From JBBKWU01 sp037969035 (GTDB lineage Bacteria > Pseudomonadota > Alphaproteobacteria > Micavibrionales > Micavibrionaceae), in assembly GCA_037969035.1 (NCBI GenBank), contig JBBKWU010000014.1, positions 37,004-101,003 of the forward strand: a DNA stretch of 64,000 nt, in the 5' to 3' direction. Below, one piece after another: positions 1 through 9,332 of this stretch. The translations under genes and the position numbers were made by a program. How positions within the stretch are numbered: the stretch's first letter is position 1; the number at the start of each line of letters is the position of its first letter. The notes beneath the pieces are model-generated. The model worked only from the letters and a program-made list of their open reading frames with translations, did not search any database and was not told where the DNA came from.

Positions 1-627
1 CGCATTCGTGCCGTTCGTTTGGGTGGACGTTTTGAATATCTTGACCGCTTCTTCAATGCAGGATTTAACATTTTGGATTTCGAAGTCTCACAAGGCCTTG
101 ATGTTTTTGGTGCCAGCCGTCAAGGAAGTGCTAGCATTTCACGTCCAGCGGGTGATCCTGAGTTCTTTAAACTGAACGCTGAGTTCCAACGCCTACAGCG
201 CATAAACTCAAGCTTCAACCTCTTGCTTGGCGCACGCGGACAATGGTCAAACGATGCACAGCTTAGCTCCGAAGAATTTGGTATTGGCGGCAAAGATTAT
301 GGCCGTGGCTATGATCCGTCTGAAATTGTTGGTGACGACGGTGTTGTTGGTAAGGTTGAGCTACAATGGAACAAGCCATTTGATATTCAAGCCGTTGACA
401 AATACCACGTCTACACATTCTATGATGTTGGTCGCGTTTGGAACGATGACCCTGTCACAGCGTCACAAAAAACAGATACCGTTGCCTCAACAGGCCTTGG
501 TGTTCGGGCAACATTTGCAAAAGACATCAATGCGGGCGTCATGGTTGCTCTACCGCTGAACCGTGATGTTCAGACAACAGGCGACCAAGGCATGCGCATC
601 TTCTTTAATCTCAGCAAAGATTTCTAG
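1..627 (+). CDS. TpsB/ShlB-type outer-membrane transporter, C-terminal part (5' partial)
   Basis: The frame is open to the first base of the window, so only the last 208 or so residues are seen. They form alternating beta-strands typical of the 16-stranded barrel of ShlB/FhaC/HecB two-partner secretion transporters. The conserved 'GIGGKDYGRGYDPSE' stretch is the usual loop region of this family, and the chain ends in a terminal aromatic (NLSKDF) as outer-membrane proteins do. Its role would be to export a large TpsA exoprotein. The POTRA domains and any partner gene must lie to the left of the window. A terminator follows at 661-689. Confidence 0.8.
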   Translation, partial: RIRAVRLGGRFEYLDRFFNAGFNILDFEVSQGLDVFGASRQGSASISRPAGDPEFFKLNAEFQRLQRINSSFNLLLGARGQWSNDAQLSSEEFGIGGKDYGRGYDPSEIVGDDGVVGKVELQWNKPFDIQAVDKYHVYTFYDVGRVWNDDPVTASQKTDTVASTGLGVRATFAKDINAGVMVALPLNRDVQTTGDQGMRIFFNLSKDF

Positions 628-660
628 AACGGCGCAACGCATATCATAACAACGCATACA

Positions 661-689
661 AACCCGCCCTCAACCAAGGCGGGTTTTTT
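661..689 (+). terminator. Rho-independent terminator after the TpsB-like gene
   Basis: A perfect 8-bp stem, AACCCGCC (661-668) with GGCGGGTT (678-685), has a 9-nt loop and runs into a T tract at 684-689. It lies 34 bases after the stop codon and separates this gene from the signalling cluster. Confidence 0.85.
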
Positions 690-776
690 GCATCCTCACT
701 TTGAAAACCGCAATCATCTCTGGATAAACCCAAATTTCTTCACCACATATTGATATCTGTCCTGTAATCTTCATTT

Positions 777-3509
777 ATGGGCAAAGACAGCACAAAAAAG
801 AAAACCATGACGCTTACAATATCTAAGCCGCACCTTATACGGGCAGGCGCAGCCCTTGTCTTCTTTATGGCGATTGGCGTCCTTGTCGGTTGGCTCAAAA
901 AAGACACCTCCCTCATCCAAATATATACGGGCTTCGCACCGATGCAGTTCAACACGGCTTTGTGTTTTTTACTCGCAAGTGCCGCCCTATTTATGCGCTC
1001 CTTTAACTTTAGGATGATAACATCCATTTTATCGTTGCTGTGCCTAGCGATCAGCGCGGCATCAATGTCGCAATATTTGCTGTCCGTTAATTTAGGAATC
1101 GATGAATTTTTTGTAGAAGATTTTATTAACACCAAAACATCACATGCGGGGCGCATGTCACCACTGACCTCGCTGTGCTTTGTTCTTTACGCGTTCGCGC
1201 TCATCCCTAAAAAACGTCACTGGGCGCTTACTATCGGCTTTACGGTTTCGGTTATATTGATCTCCCTTGCCTGCTTAATCACGGCACCCATAGATCTTGA
1301 CGGGATTTTTGGTTGGGGTAGCTTGCAGCGTATGGCATTGCACACAGCCAGCTCGTTTTTTATTCTGAGCAGCTGCCTTTTATATTTAGTGTTCTCCGAC
1401 AAAAACCGTGAGCAAACCGATTATTGGCACGCCATACCGATCACCACGCTAGTCATCACGCTCATTGTTACAGCAGCATCGTGGTTTAACGTGCAAGAAG
1501 CCGTAACACAGCGGAACTATGAATACTTCAAATCGTTGATACAAGACACAACGCAAGCCCTTCACTCACGTTACATGCTTTACGAACATGGACTAACAGG
1601 TGGTCTTGGTTTATTTTATGCGTCTGATTTTGTATCAAGCACCGAATGGCAAGCCTATGTCAAAGCACTGACCATTGATGATACGCTGCCGGGGATTAAC
1701 GGCATCGGCTACATTGACTCCGTGCAGTCGGCTGATTTACCCGCATACCTTGCTTCCGTAGGCGAAAATTTCAAAAACTATCCTGAGACTGCATTTAATG
1801 ACAAATTTATTATCAAATATATTGAACCCTATGACCGCAACCACAAAGCCATTGGATTAGATATCGGGTTTGAAGCCCGCCGCCGAGAAGCCGCCGAGAA
1901 ATCAAGAGACACAGGAAAACCTTCCTTAACAAGAAAAATAGAGCTCGTACAAGACTCCCAAAAAACTGCGGGATTTTTGCTCCTTATCCCTGTTTACGAC
2001 ACAAAAGACACGCCAGACACGGAAATCAAAAGACGCGAGAGCTTAAAAGGCTGGGTCTATGCGCCGTTCATGGGACCTGACTTTTTCAATGGGCTTTCGC
2101 AAATCAACAGGGAGCAACTTGATTATCACGTCTACGACGGTCAAAGCACCGATACCACAGAAACAATCTTCAACAATATCCGTGAGGGCGCAGCACAGCC
2201 CAGCTTAGCTGGCGCCTATTCGATGACCACCGAAATCGAGATCGCTGGAAAAATTTGGACGATCACTTGGAACACCAACGATAACTTTGCTCCTCCTGAA
2301 GATCGTAACCTCGGTGCTATTGTTGCCTTGGTGAGCATCATGTTCTCGTTGCTGCTCTACTTCTTGCTCAACACGCTTATCTACAGCCGCGAAAGAACCG
2401 AACAAGAAGTTAAACGGCAAACAAAAGAACTCGCCGACTTTGCCGCCTTTATGGCGCTAATCGGCGACAACATGCCAGACATGATGTTTGTCAAAGATAG
2501 TGAGTACCGCATTGTTCAAGCCAACCGCACATTTCTAAAGGCCTACCCCAAAGACATACGCGATAAAATCATCGGGACAACAACCGTTGAAGAATACGAT
2601 GCTGAAACGGCCAAAAAATTTCTCGCCAATGATAGGGCCGCGCTTGAAACAGGCTATAATGAAAACGAAGAAACGATTACATTTCCTGATGGTGGTGTGC
2701 GCTCCTTATTTACCAAAAAACTCCGTTTTGAAAATCTGGACGGTGATAAATTTATCCTTGGAATTGCGCGTGATATTACAAAAGAAAAAGAAGACGCACA
2801 GAAAATTCTGGATACAAACGAAGAACTCACGCGCTCAAATTCCGAGCTAGAGCGCTTTGCCTATATTGCGTCGCATGACCTGCAAGAGCCTTTGCGCAAA
2901 ATCGGCGGGTTTACCTCTCTCATTGCTGAGCGGCTTAAAGATATACTCGACGATGACACACGCAGCTACATGGTTTTCATTCAAGATGGTGTAAACCGCA
3001 TGCACGACCTGACCAACGGCTTACTCGCCTACTCCCGCATTAATACAGATACGCTGGAAACGAAGAAGCTAAACACCAACGAAATTGTTGCTCTCGCCAT
3101 GGATAATCTCAGTGAATCCATCAAAGAATCCAAAGCGAAAGTTAAATACAAAGACCTTCCGACAATTTACCACGACAAAATCATGCTGACACAGCTCTTC
3201 CAAAATTTGATAAGCAATGCCATCAAATATAAAAGCGACAAAGCGCCTATCATCACCATCAAAGGCGAAAAGAAAGATGGCTACTGGGAGTTTTCAATCA
3301 AAGATAACGGCATGGGTATGGAAGAAAAACACCACACGCGCATATTTGAAATGTTCCAACGCCTGCACCGCAAAGAAGATATCGCGGGCACGGGAATCGG
3401 GCTTTCACTATGCAAAAAAATCGTCGAACGCTATAATGGTAAGATGTGGGTTAAATCAAAAGTAGGCAAGGGCAGTACCTTCTATTTCACTGTTCCTGTT
3501 CGCAAATAA
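777..3509 (+). CDS. Membrane CHASE-PAS sensor histidine kinase
   Basis: 910 residues. The first 235 or so residues hold about seven hydrophobic segments. An extracytoplasmic CHASE-type domain follows (about 255-470), then one more membrane helix (about 510-536), a PAS domain (about 557-680), a HisKA dimerisation domain and an HATPase_c domain. The phospho-acceptor is His700 in 'IASHDLQEPLRK'. 'FQNLISNAIKY' is the N box and 'GTGIGLSLCKK' the G2 box. This H-box style is typical of phytochrome-like kinases that work with small Rcp1-type receivers, and such a receiver follows 79 bases downstream. The ligand is unknown. The start could also be the ATG at 807; neither has a strong Shine-Dalgarno sequence. 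Confidence 0.88.
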   Translation: MGKDSTKKKTMTLTISKPHLIRAGAALVFFMAIGVLVGWLKKDTSLIQIYTGFAPMQFNTALCFLLASAALFMRSFNFRMITSILSLLCLAISAASMSQYLLSVNLGIDEFFVEDFINTKTSHAGRMSPLTSLCFVLYAFALIPKKRHWALTIGFTVSVILISLACLITAPIDLDGIFGWGSLQRMALHTASSFFILSSCLLYLVFSDKNREQTDYWHAIPITTLVITLIVTAASWFNVQEAVTQRNYEYFKSLIQDTTQALHSRYMLYEHGLTGGLGLFYASDFVSSTEWQAYVKALTIDDTLPGINGIGYIDSVQSADLPAYLASVGENFKNYPETAFNDKFIIKYIEPYDRNHKAIGLDIGFEARRREAAEKSRDTGKPSLTRKIELVQDSQKTAGFLLLIPVYDTKDTPDTEIKRRESLKGWVYAPFMGPDFFNGLSQINREQLDYHVYDGQSTDTTETIFNNIREGAAQPSLAGAYSMTTEIEIAGKIWTITWNTNDNFAPPEDRNLGAIVALVSIMFSLLLYFLLNTLIYSRERTEQEVKRQTKELADFAAFMALIGDNMPDMMFVKDSEYRIVQANRTFLKAYPKDIRDKIIGTTTVEEYDAETAKKFLANDRAALETGYNENEETITFPDGGVRSLFTKKLRFENLDGDKFILGIARDITKEKEDAQKILDTNEELTRSNSELERFAYIASHDLQEPLRKIGGFTSLIAERLKDILDDDTRSYMVFIQDGVNRMHDLTNGLLAYSRINTDTLETKKLNTNEIVALAMDNLSESIKESKAKVKYKDLPTIYHDKIMLTQLFQNLISNAIKYKSDKAPIITIKGEKKDGYWEFSIKDNGMGMEEKHHTRIFEMFQRLHRKEDIAGTGIGLSLCKKIVERYNGKMWVKSKVGKGSTFYFTVPVRK

Positions 3510-3588
3510 CACAATGTGTCTTGCCCTGCGGGCTTCCATATGCTTACGTATAAGAGTAATATTTTTAGCAGAATAACGGGAAATACAA

Positions 3589-4011
3589 ATGTTCAATATC
3601 TTAATGGTTGATGATGATATCGGTGATACGATCCTGACACGTGAGGCGCTGAAAGAATGTGGCATTGAACACAACATGCACGTTGTCCACGACGGCACAG
3701 AAGCCCTCGATTTTCTAAAAAAAGAAGGTGACTATGAGGGCGTTCCGCGACCTGATTTAATTCTGCTTGATCTCAATATGCCCTGCATGGGTGGCCATGA
3801 AGTTCTGCAATGGGTAAAAGCGCAAGACAACCTGAAGGCTATCCCCGTTGTTATCCTGACGACATCAACAACACACACAGACATCATCAAGAGCTACGAA
3901 AACTCTGCCAACTCTTATATCTCAAAACCATTAAATCTTGGTGATTTTAAAGCGGCGATCAAAGCCACAAGCGTCTTTTGGTTTGAAACAGCAAAAATGC
4001 CGTCTAAATAA
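3589..4011 (+). CDS. Rcp1-like single-domain response regulator
   Basis: 140 residues, entirely a CheY-like receiver domain. The acidic pocket is VDDD (residues 7-10), the phospho-acceptor is Asp61 in 'LILLDLNMP', the switch residues are 'LTTSTT' (90-95) and the conserved Lys is Lys113 in 'ISKPLNL'. The pattern matches receivers that partner CHASE/PAS or phytochrome kinases such as cyanobacterial Rcp1. It has no output domain, so it probably acts by protein-protein interaction or phosphotransfer. Its position just behind the kinase gene at 777 makes that protein its likely phosphodonor. Confidence 0.88.
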   Translation: MFNILMVDDDIGDTILTREALKECGIEHNMHVVHDGTEALDFLKKEGDYEGVPRPDLILLDLNMPCMGGHEVLQWVKAQDNLKAIPVVILTTSTTHTDIIKSYENSANSYISKPLNLGDFKAAIKATSVFWFETAKMPSK

Positions 4012-4036
4012 CAATTGATTGCTTTCATGCCTGTAT

Positions 4037-4058
4037 CATATGAAGTAGTATTCATATG
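4037..4058. promoter_or_regulatory. Inverted repeat upstream of the second receiver gene
   Basis: CATATGAA (4037-4044), six bases, then TTCATATG (4051-4058): perfect 8-bp arms in the 104-base gap between the two receiver genes. The layout is that of a dimeric regulator site. The regulator is unknown. Confidence 0.4.
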
Positions 4059-4115
4059 TGAATAACCATTTCGTTTGGTTTGTAAGAGGAGCCGTTTGGC
4101 AATAATATTTCAAGT

Positions 4116-4697
4116 ATGAGTATAGAGTTACAAAATCAGCCGCAGCGACAGAAAAAAGCTTATGACCTAGGCAACTTCCGCATTCTTATTGCCGAAGATT
4201 TTCCGTTTATTTCTGAACTGCTTTCATCGTCCTTAAAAGAAATGGGCGTGAAGCAAATATTTAAGGCCGAAAACGGGCTTGTTGCAAAAGACCGCATCCT
4301 AAATTACAACGCCGTTTCATCTTCATCCAACATTGATGTTCTGATTCTGGACTGGCTAATGCCAGAAATGAACGGTCAACAACTACTGGATTGGATACGC
4401 AGTCATAAATCAGACAGCATCCGCTTTATGCCTGTCATTATTTGTAGCGCCTACACTAGCCGTGAAATGGTTGAAAAAATCCGCGACTTGGGTGCGAACG
4501 AAGCAATGGTTAAGCCTGTGGCTGCTGATAAACTTGCCTCGCGTATCCTTTACGTGATCGACAAGCCGCGTCCGTTCATCAAAACAGACAGTTATTTCGG
4601 CCCCGACCGCCGCAGACGCGAAGTTAAATTTGCAGGCGAAGATCGCCGCAAAACAACCGCCGAGGAGATACATACTCATGTCGAAGAACTCGAGTAG
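4116..4697 (+). CDS. Response regulator, receiver domain with basic/acidic C-terminal tail
   Basis: 193 residues. A receiver domain covers about residues 21-145: acidic pocket 'AED' (26-28), phospho-acceptor Asp79 in 'LILDWLMPEMNG', and a conserved Lys in 'AMVKPVAADKL'. After the receiver comes a highly charged tail containing 'FGPDRRRRE' and 'EDRRK', a motif I associate with alphaproteobacterial stand-alone receivers. No DNA-binding or enzymatic output domain is visible. The last 20 bases overlap the start of the next gene, so the two are probably translationally coupled. Confidence 0.82.
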   Translation: MSIELQNQPQRQKKAYDLGNFRILIAEDFPFISELLSSSLKEMGVKQIFKAENGLVAKDRILNYNAVSSSSNIDVLILDWLMPEMNGQQLLDWIRSHKSDSIRFMPVIICSAYTSREMVEKIRDLGANEAMVKPVAADKLASRILYVIDKPRPFIKTDSYFGPDRRRREVKFAGEDRRKTTAEEIHTHVEELE

Positions 4698-5184
4698 CAA
4701 AATTGAAATTTATAAGCGCCTTAATAAATTAAAACTCAAGGCAGGTATTCCACTTGACGAAGATGTAGAAGGCTTCATCAATGCGTCATCCATAAAAAAT
4801 GCCCAAATAAAAATCGATGAAAAAGAATTGGGTTATAAAAGTGAGATTGAAGAAATATTGATCTTCATCAATGAATCATGGAAAGACACCGCCAACTCCG
4901 ATGACCTGCAACGTAAAAAGCATCTCGACCGTCTTTACAACTACGCCAACAACATCAAAGACCTTGCCGAGACATATAATTATCACCTGATGAGCCATTT
5001 CGGCTTGTCACTCCGTAATTTCTGCGAAAAAATTAATGTCAGCAACACCAACCACCACGTTATCGTGCAAGCACATATCGACGTTATGTGGGCTGCGTTC
5101 GAACAAAACATCAAAGGTGATGGCGGTGAGTTAGCGCAAGAGCTTAAGAAAATGCTCGAAATCGCGATCAAACAAAACAGCTAA
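4678..5184 (+). CDS. Conserved-looking helical protein, partner of the receiver gene
   Basis: 168 residues with no domain I recognise. It is predicted mostly alpha-helical and highly charged, with no signal peptide or membrane segment. I chose the ATG at 4678 because it is preceded by GAGGAG at a reasonable distance and overlaps the upstream receiver gene by 20 bases; a longer reading from 4630 would lie deeper inside that gene. Tight coupling to a receiver gene suggests a role in the same signalling pathway, for example as a phosphotransfer or target-binding protein. That is inference from context only. Confidence 0.7.
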   Translation: MSKNSSSKIEIYKRLNKLKLKAGIPLDEDVEGFINASSIKNAQIKIDEKELGYKSEIEEILIFINESWKDTANSDDLQRKKHLDRLYNYANNIKDLAETYNYHLMSHFGLSLRNFCEKINVSNTNHHVIVQAHIDVMWAAFEQNIKGDGGELAQELKKMLEIAIKQNS

Positions 5185-5222
5185 GAACGCCGTTCCTGCC
5201 CACTCAACCGATACAATTCCCC

Positions 5223-8006
5223 TCACCCCATTTCATGGAACGCTTTTTCTGTGTCCTCAAGCAGCGCGCTTAACGTCGCGGCACGTTGGCCAATATCATG
5301 AAGCGCACCTTCATTGTCATCATTACCCGCCTTTGTCTCGATCATCGCTTTGGCGGCAACTTCAATATCCATTGCGACATCCGAAATTTTCACCGCGCCC
5401 ATTTGGCGGCTGGTTGATTTCAACGTATGCGCTGGCCTTATAAGGGCTTCCATATCATTTGCTTCGAGTGCCTTTGTTATTTCATCGATCTTCTCGCGGC
5501 TGCCATCAATATAAACACCCACCATGGCATCGTATTTACCCTTCAAAATATCGCGTGCGCTTGCTACGGCTTCACTATCCAGTAAGTCATTATCGACAGC
5601 CTTTTTCGCCGTGATAGCGCCTTGCCCGCCTTCACTCTGCCCATTATGACGCACCCATTTATGCACCATTTCTTTCAGCTCTTTCTTGCGCACAGGCTTT
5701 GACAGATAATCATTCATCCCTGCGGCGAGGCATTTATCACGATCGCCCTTCATGGCATTTGCGGTCAGCGCGACAATGGGAAGATTTTTATCAATCTTCC
5801 CTTCGTTCTTTAACTTACAAATCGCGCGTGCGGCTTCAAAGCCATCCATCACAGGCATCAAGCAATCCATAAGCACCAGCGCAAATTGATTGTCTTTGAG
5901 CGCATCCAACGCTTCCTGCCCGTTCTGCGCAATGCGTAAATCACAGTCCATTTCTTCCAAAATTTCCTGTATGAAGGCCTGATTAACCAAATTATCTTCG
6001 GCCATCAAAACTTTAACGCCCTCCAATTTCATGTTCTCGTCCGTGTCGGTTGTGCGTGTGTCCTGCCCTTCGTAACGGATAAGCTCGGATGTGTGACCTT
6101 CCTGATACCTGCTCCAGACAAAACAAAGTGCTTCAAGAAACAACTCCTGCTGCACAGGCTTTGCAATATGTGCAGAGAACCCTTTGTTCACGTAGTCTTG
6201 TGGCGCAATCGGGCTGCCTGCTGCGGTCAACATAACAAGGCAGCACGTATGAAGCGCGGCATGATCCTTAATCGCACAGGCCAGCATTTCACCGTTCATA
6301 TCAGGCATCAGGTAATCAATAATACCCACCTGATAAGGTTTATTCGCCGCACTCGCTTGCTCCATCTTGCGCAAGGCATCTTCCCCGCTCAGCGCGGTAT
6401 CACAAATTGCCCCCACAGATTCCAACTGCTCGCGGATCAATTGCAAATTCACCTGCAAATCATCAACAATGATAAACCGCACACCACGAAGCGGCACAGC
6501 CACAGGCGCACGTTGTGTAATTGTTGTGTTTCGTGCAAATGGTATCGCGACCGAGAACGTTGCCCCTTTCCCTGCGCGGCTCTCAACCGTAATTTCCCCG
6601 CCCATCATATCCAGCAAGTTTTTACAAATCGCCAGACCAAGCCCCGTCCCGCCGAATTTGCGCGTTGTCGATGTATCGGCCTGCGAGAATTTTGTGAATA
6701 TTTTTTCCTGTAAATTAAGCGGTATGCCAACGCCCGTATCTTTAACTTTGAACACCAACTCAGCCCTATCACGCGGCAAACCTGCCTGTTTGTTTTCTTC
6801 CACGGAAAGAACAATATGTCCCTGCTCCGTAAATTTAATGGCGTTGTTCAAAAGATTGCTAATGATCTGGCGCAACCGAACAGGATCAGCAAAAACAAAT
6901 TGTTCTGTCCCGGGAAGATAATGAACCACCAACTCCACCGCCTTCTCCCGCGCTTGAACTGAATATAAAACACCGATTTCATCGACAAGCTCAAACAGAT
7001 CAATGGGCATATACTCCAACTCCATCTTGCCAGCCTCTATTTTGGAAAAATCGAGAATGTCATTGATAATGTTCAGCAAGCTTTCAGCCGAGCTAACAAT
7101 GGTTTGCACATGGCCTTTTTGACGCTTATCGAGGTGCGAGCCTAACAAAAGCTCCGCCATCCCGAGAACACCCGTCATTGGTGTTCTGATCTCATGGCTC
7201 ATCGTGGCCAAAAACTGCCCCTTTAGCTCGTTAGCGACATTGGCCTCGTAACGGGCTTGCACCAGTTCTTTATCCCGCGTCTCTAGCCCATCAAGCATTG
7301 CATTAAACGTATCCACCAACACGCCTGTTTCATCATTGCTGTATTTTTGTGCGCGTATCGAAAAATCCTTTGTTTCACCGAGTGCTGCGGCGACTTTGGA
7401 CAAATAGACAATCGGCCTTGTAATCACCTGCTGCGTTGCAATGATCGCGAAATAAGCCAAAACCATAGCCACCAACATAATCGCAAAACCGTAAAGCCTA
7501 TCGCGTAAAAACAAAGCGTGCATTTCATCAAGATGATAATCCAAACGTAACGCACCCCATTTTTTACCGTCTCTTTCAATCGGCACCACCAAATGAATAC
7601 CGCGCCAAAAACCTTGACCATCGCTCAATCGGGCACTTTTCGGACAACCCTCAACCGTCGCATCCCCTAAAAGCGCGGCCTGTTTATCCGTTTTGATATA
7701 GTCCGCAAATAGCTGACCATCCACATCATACACACACGCTCTGCTCATGGTGCTTTGATAGGCCATAAAATGAAGTGCCTGCGTTGCCGACATTCTATCC
7801 AGTGCGCTGATGGCATGTTGCAAATCCCTATTTGCCACCCGCGCGATCATAACCAGCTCTTTTTTCGCATCGGAGCGCAAGCCAGTATAAGACACCACAC
7901 CCTGTAAAATATTCGCCACCAGCAACGCGCTAAAAATAACGCCTAGCACAATACAAACCAATTTTTTCTGGATCGTTGTTTTTCTTTCTCCGATTTCAAA
8001 TGACAT
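5223..8006 (-). CDS. BarA-like hybrid sensor histidine kinase with two receivers and an Hpt domain
   Basis: 927 residues. A membrane helix at about 13-35, a short periplasmic sensor region, a second helix at about 168-190 and a HAMP linker are followed by HisKA with His271 in 'MSHEIRTPMTG' and an HATPase_c domain ('GGTGLGLAICK'). Two receivers follow: the first has 'IVDD' and Asp in 'GIIDYLMPDMNG', the second 'AEDN' and Asp in 'LMDCLMPVMDG'. A C-terminal Hpt domain carries the His in 'AHTLKSTS'. This is the full phosphorelay order of BarA/EvgS-type proteins with a duplicated receiver. The gene is convergent with the receiver cluster, 38 bases apart, and no cognate output regulator is adjacent. 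Confidence 0.9.
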   Translation of the reverse strand: MSFEIGERKTTIQKKLVCIVLGVIFSALLVANILQGVVSYTGLRSDAKKELVMIARVANRDLQHAISALDRMSATQALHFMAYQSTMSRACVYDVDGQLFADYIKTDKQAALLGDATVEGCPKSARLSDGQGFWRGIHLVVPIERDGKKWGALRLDYHLDEMHALFLRDRLYGFAIMLVAMVLAYFAIIATQQVITRPIVYLSKVAAALGETKDFSIRAQKYSNDETGVLVDTFNAMLDGLETRDKELVQARYEANVANELKGQFLATMSHEIRTPMTGVLGMAELLLGSHLDKRQKGHVQTIVSSAESLLNIINDILDFSKIEAGKMELEYMPIDLFELVDEIGVLYSVQAREKAVELVVHYLPGTEQFVFADPVRLRQIISNLLNNAIKFTEQGHIVLSVEENKQAGLPRDRAELVFKVKDTGVGIPLNLQEKIFTKFSQADTSTTRKFGGTGLGLAICKNLLDMMGGEITVESRAGKGATFSVAIPFARNTTITQRAPVAVPLRGVRFIIVDDLQVNLQLIREQLESVGAICDTALSGEDALRKMEQASAANKPYQVGIIDYLMPDMNGEMLACAIKDHAALHTCCLVMLTAAGSPIAPQDYVNKGFSAHIAKPVQQELFLEALCFVWSRYQEGHTSELIRYEGQDTRTTDTDENMKLEGVKVLMAEDNLVNQAFIQEILEEMDCDLRIAQNGQEALDALKDNQFALVLMDCLMPVMDGFEAARAICKLKNEGKIDKNLPIVALTANAMKGDRDKCLAAGMNDYLSKPVRKKELKEMVHKWVRHNGQSEGGQGAITAKKAVDNDLLDSEAVASARDILKGKYDAMVGVYIDGSREKIDEITKALEANDMEALIRPAHTLKSTSRQMGAVKISDVAMDIEVAAKAMIETKAGNDDNEGALHDIGQRAATLSALLEDTEKAFHEMG

Positions 8007-8146
8007 GTGCCGCGCCCTTACTCTTTGCTTTCATCAAATTCCAGAATACAGAAATAAAAGTAAATTTTTAATAACTATTACAATAGGTTACGGTTGTATG
8101 CTCTATAGGTGATTGACATCTCATACCATCGTGAGTAAAAAAAGGA

Positions 8147-9193
8147 ATGCGTCACAAATATCTGAAAACATTAATTTTTATGGCTCTCGGCCTTATGCTT
8201 CTCGCGCCGCTCATATGGGTGGGCGTTATCGCGTTTGCAACCCATCGCGCCGAAAGCAAAGCACAGGATTTAATTCAAAGCGCCTATAGCCAATACACCC
8301 CCACGACCGACGATGAAAAAATCATTGCTCTCGCCAAAACGGTTTACACGCGCTTTGACCATAACGACCCGAACCATTCACTTTTGCTACGGCTGCGCCC
8401 TTATTTAACCAATAAACGCCTGCCGTCGTTCTTGCGCCTACCCAATGGTGTGATTGAAACAGAAATTGAAACAGGGCTGTGCGATAACGCCGCACGAATG
8501 CTTTCCTTTATGCTGAACCAAGAGGGCTATGCGTCCTTACAATGGAACATGGTGACCGACAGCGCGGGACATTCTGCGCTGCTTGTGACAACCCCTGATG
8601 GGCGCGAAGGTTTTGTCGACCCATTCTATGGTTACTACGCCACACAAACCGCTACGGGTGAGTTAATAAGCGCCAATGAGGCACAAACAAAAATGCGTGC
8701 GGGGCAGCAACGCTCTGAAATCTTTATGCCCTTTGATGAAAGCAGCAAATCCGTCTTCTACGACAACTTCGCCACCGCGATGATGGCCGGCGAAGGATTT
8801 GATCTGCGCATCGAAGCCACATTGCCAAAACTTGAACACGGTGAGCCCCTCATTTTAGGTGAAATCAACGACGCGCCCAAAGATGTTATGAAAGCCGCTA
8901 TGACACACGGCATGACGCCTTATTGGCAATATATGGGGCATCGTTACAACCGCGAATGGGTGCGCGTTCTTAAGGCTTCCGAGCCTGTCAAAATCGTTAT
9001 GACGCTCACGGCACCTGCTGAAAAAAGCGTGCTGACCGCAACGCCTGCGCCAATCGTGAACGGCAACAAACTGACATGGACATTAAACAGCGGTGATGAA
9101 ATCACCTTTCGCGACGGGCTGGCGCGTATATCCCTCAAACGTATGAACAGCTATATTGATGTTGACCAAATTGCTGTTTACCCGATTGATTAA
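8147..9193 (+). CDS. Membrane-anchored transglutaminase-fold (cysteine-protease-like) protein
   Basis: 348 residues. An N-terminal hydrophobic segment (about 8-31) could be an anchor or uncleaved signal. A spaced triad resembles the transglutaminase-like fold: Cys112 in 'GLCDNAARML', His142 in 'GHSALLV' and Asp158 in 'FVDPFYG'. Proteins with this core act as proteases, peptide cross-linkers or amidases; the substrate cannot be read from the sequence. The C-terminal 150 or so residues look like a beta-rich accessory domain. The gene stands alone, divergent from the hybrid kinase at 8006, with a 140-base shared upstream region. Confidence 0.6.
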   Translation: MRHKYLKTLIFMALGLMLLAPLIWVGVIAFATHRAESKAQDLIQSAYSQYTPTTDDEKIIALAKTVYTRFDHNDPNHSLLLRLRPYLTNKRLPSFLRLPNGVIETEIETGLCDNAARMLSFMLNQEGYASLQWNMVTDSAGHSALLVTTPDGREGFVDPFYGYYATQTATGELISANEAQTKMRAGQQRSEIFMPFDESSKSVFYDNFATAMMAGEGFDLRIEATLPKLEHGEPLILGEINDAPKDVMKAAMTHGMTPYWQYMGHRYNREWVRVLKASEPVKIVMTLTAPAEKSVLTATPAPIVNGNKLTWTLNSGDEITFRDGLARISLKRMNSYIDVDQIAVYPID

Positions 9194-9332
9194 TCACGCA
9201 ACAAAATGCTCTATCATCATCATATTGTGGAAAAAATGGCTTTCCCCAATAATTTCATGGCACTAAAAATAAAATCTATCTATAGTGACCGATAATAGCT
9301 GAAATAATTTAGGACAAAGGGCCTTTCTAGGG

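Noticed and set aside
6093..6921. Long plus-strand frames opposite the hybrid kinase
   Set aside because: The minus-strand kinase is complete with all motifs; these frames have no start signals or domains.
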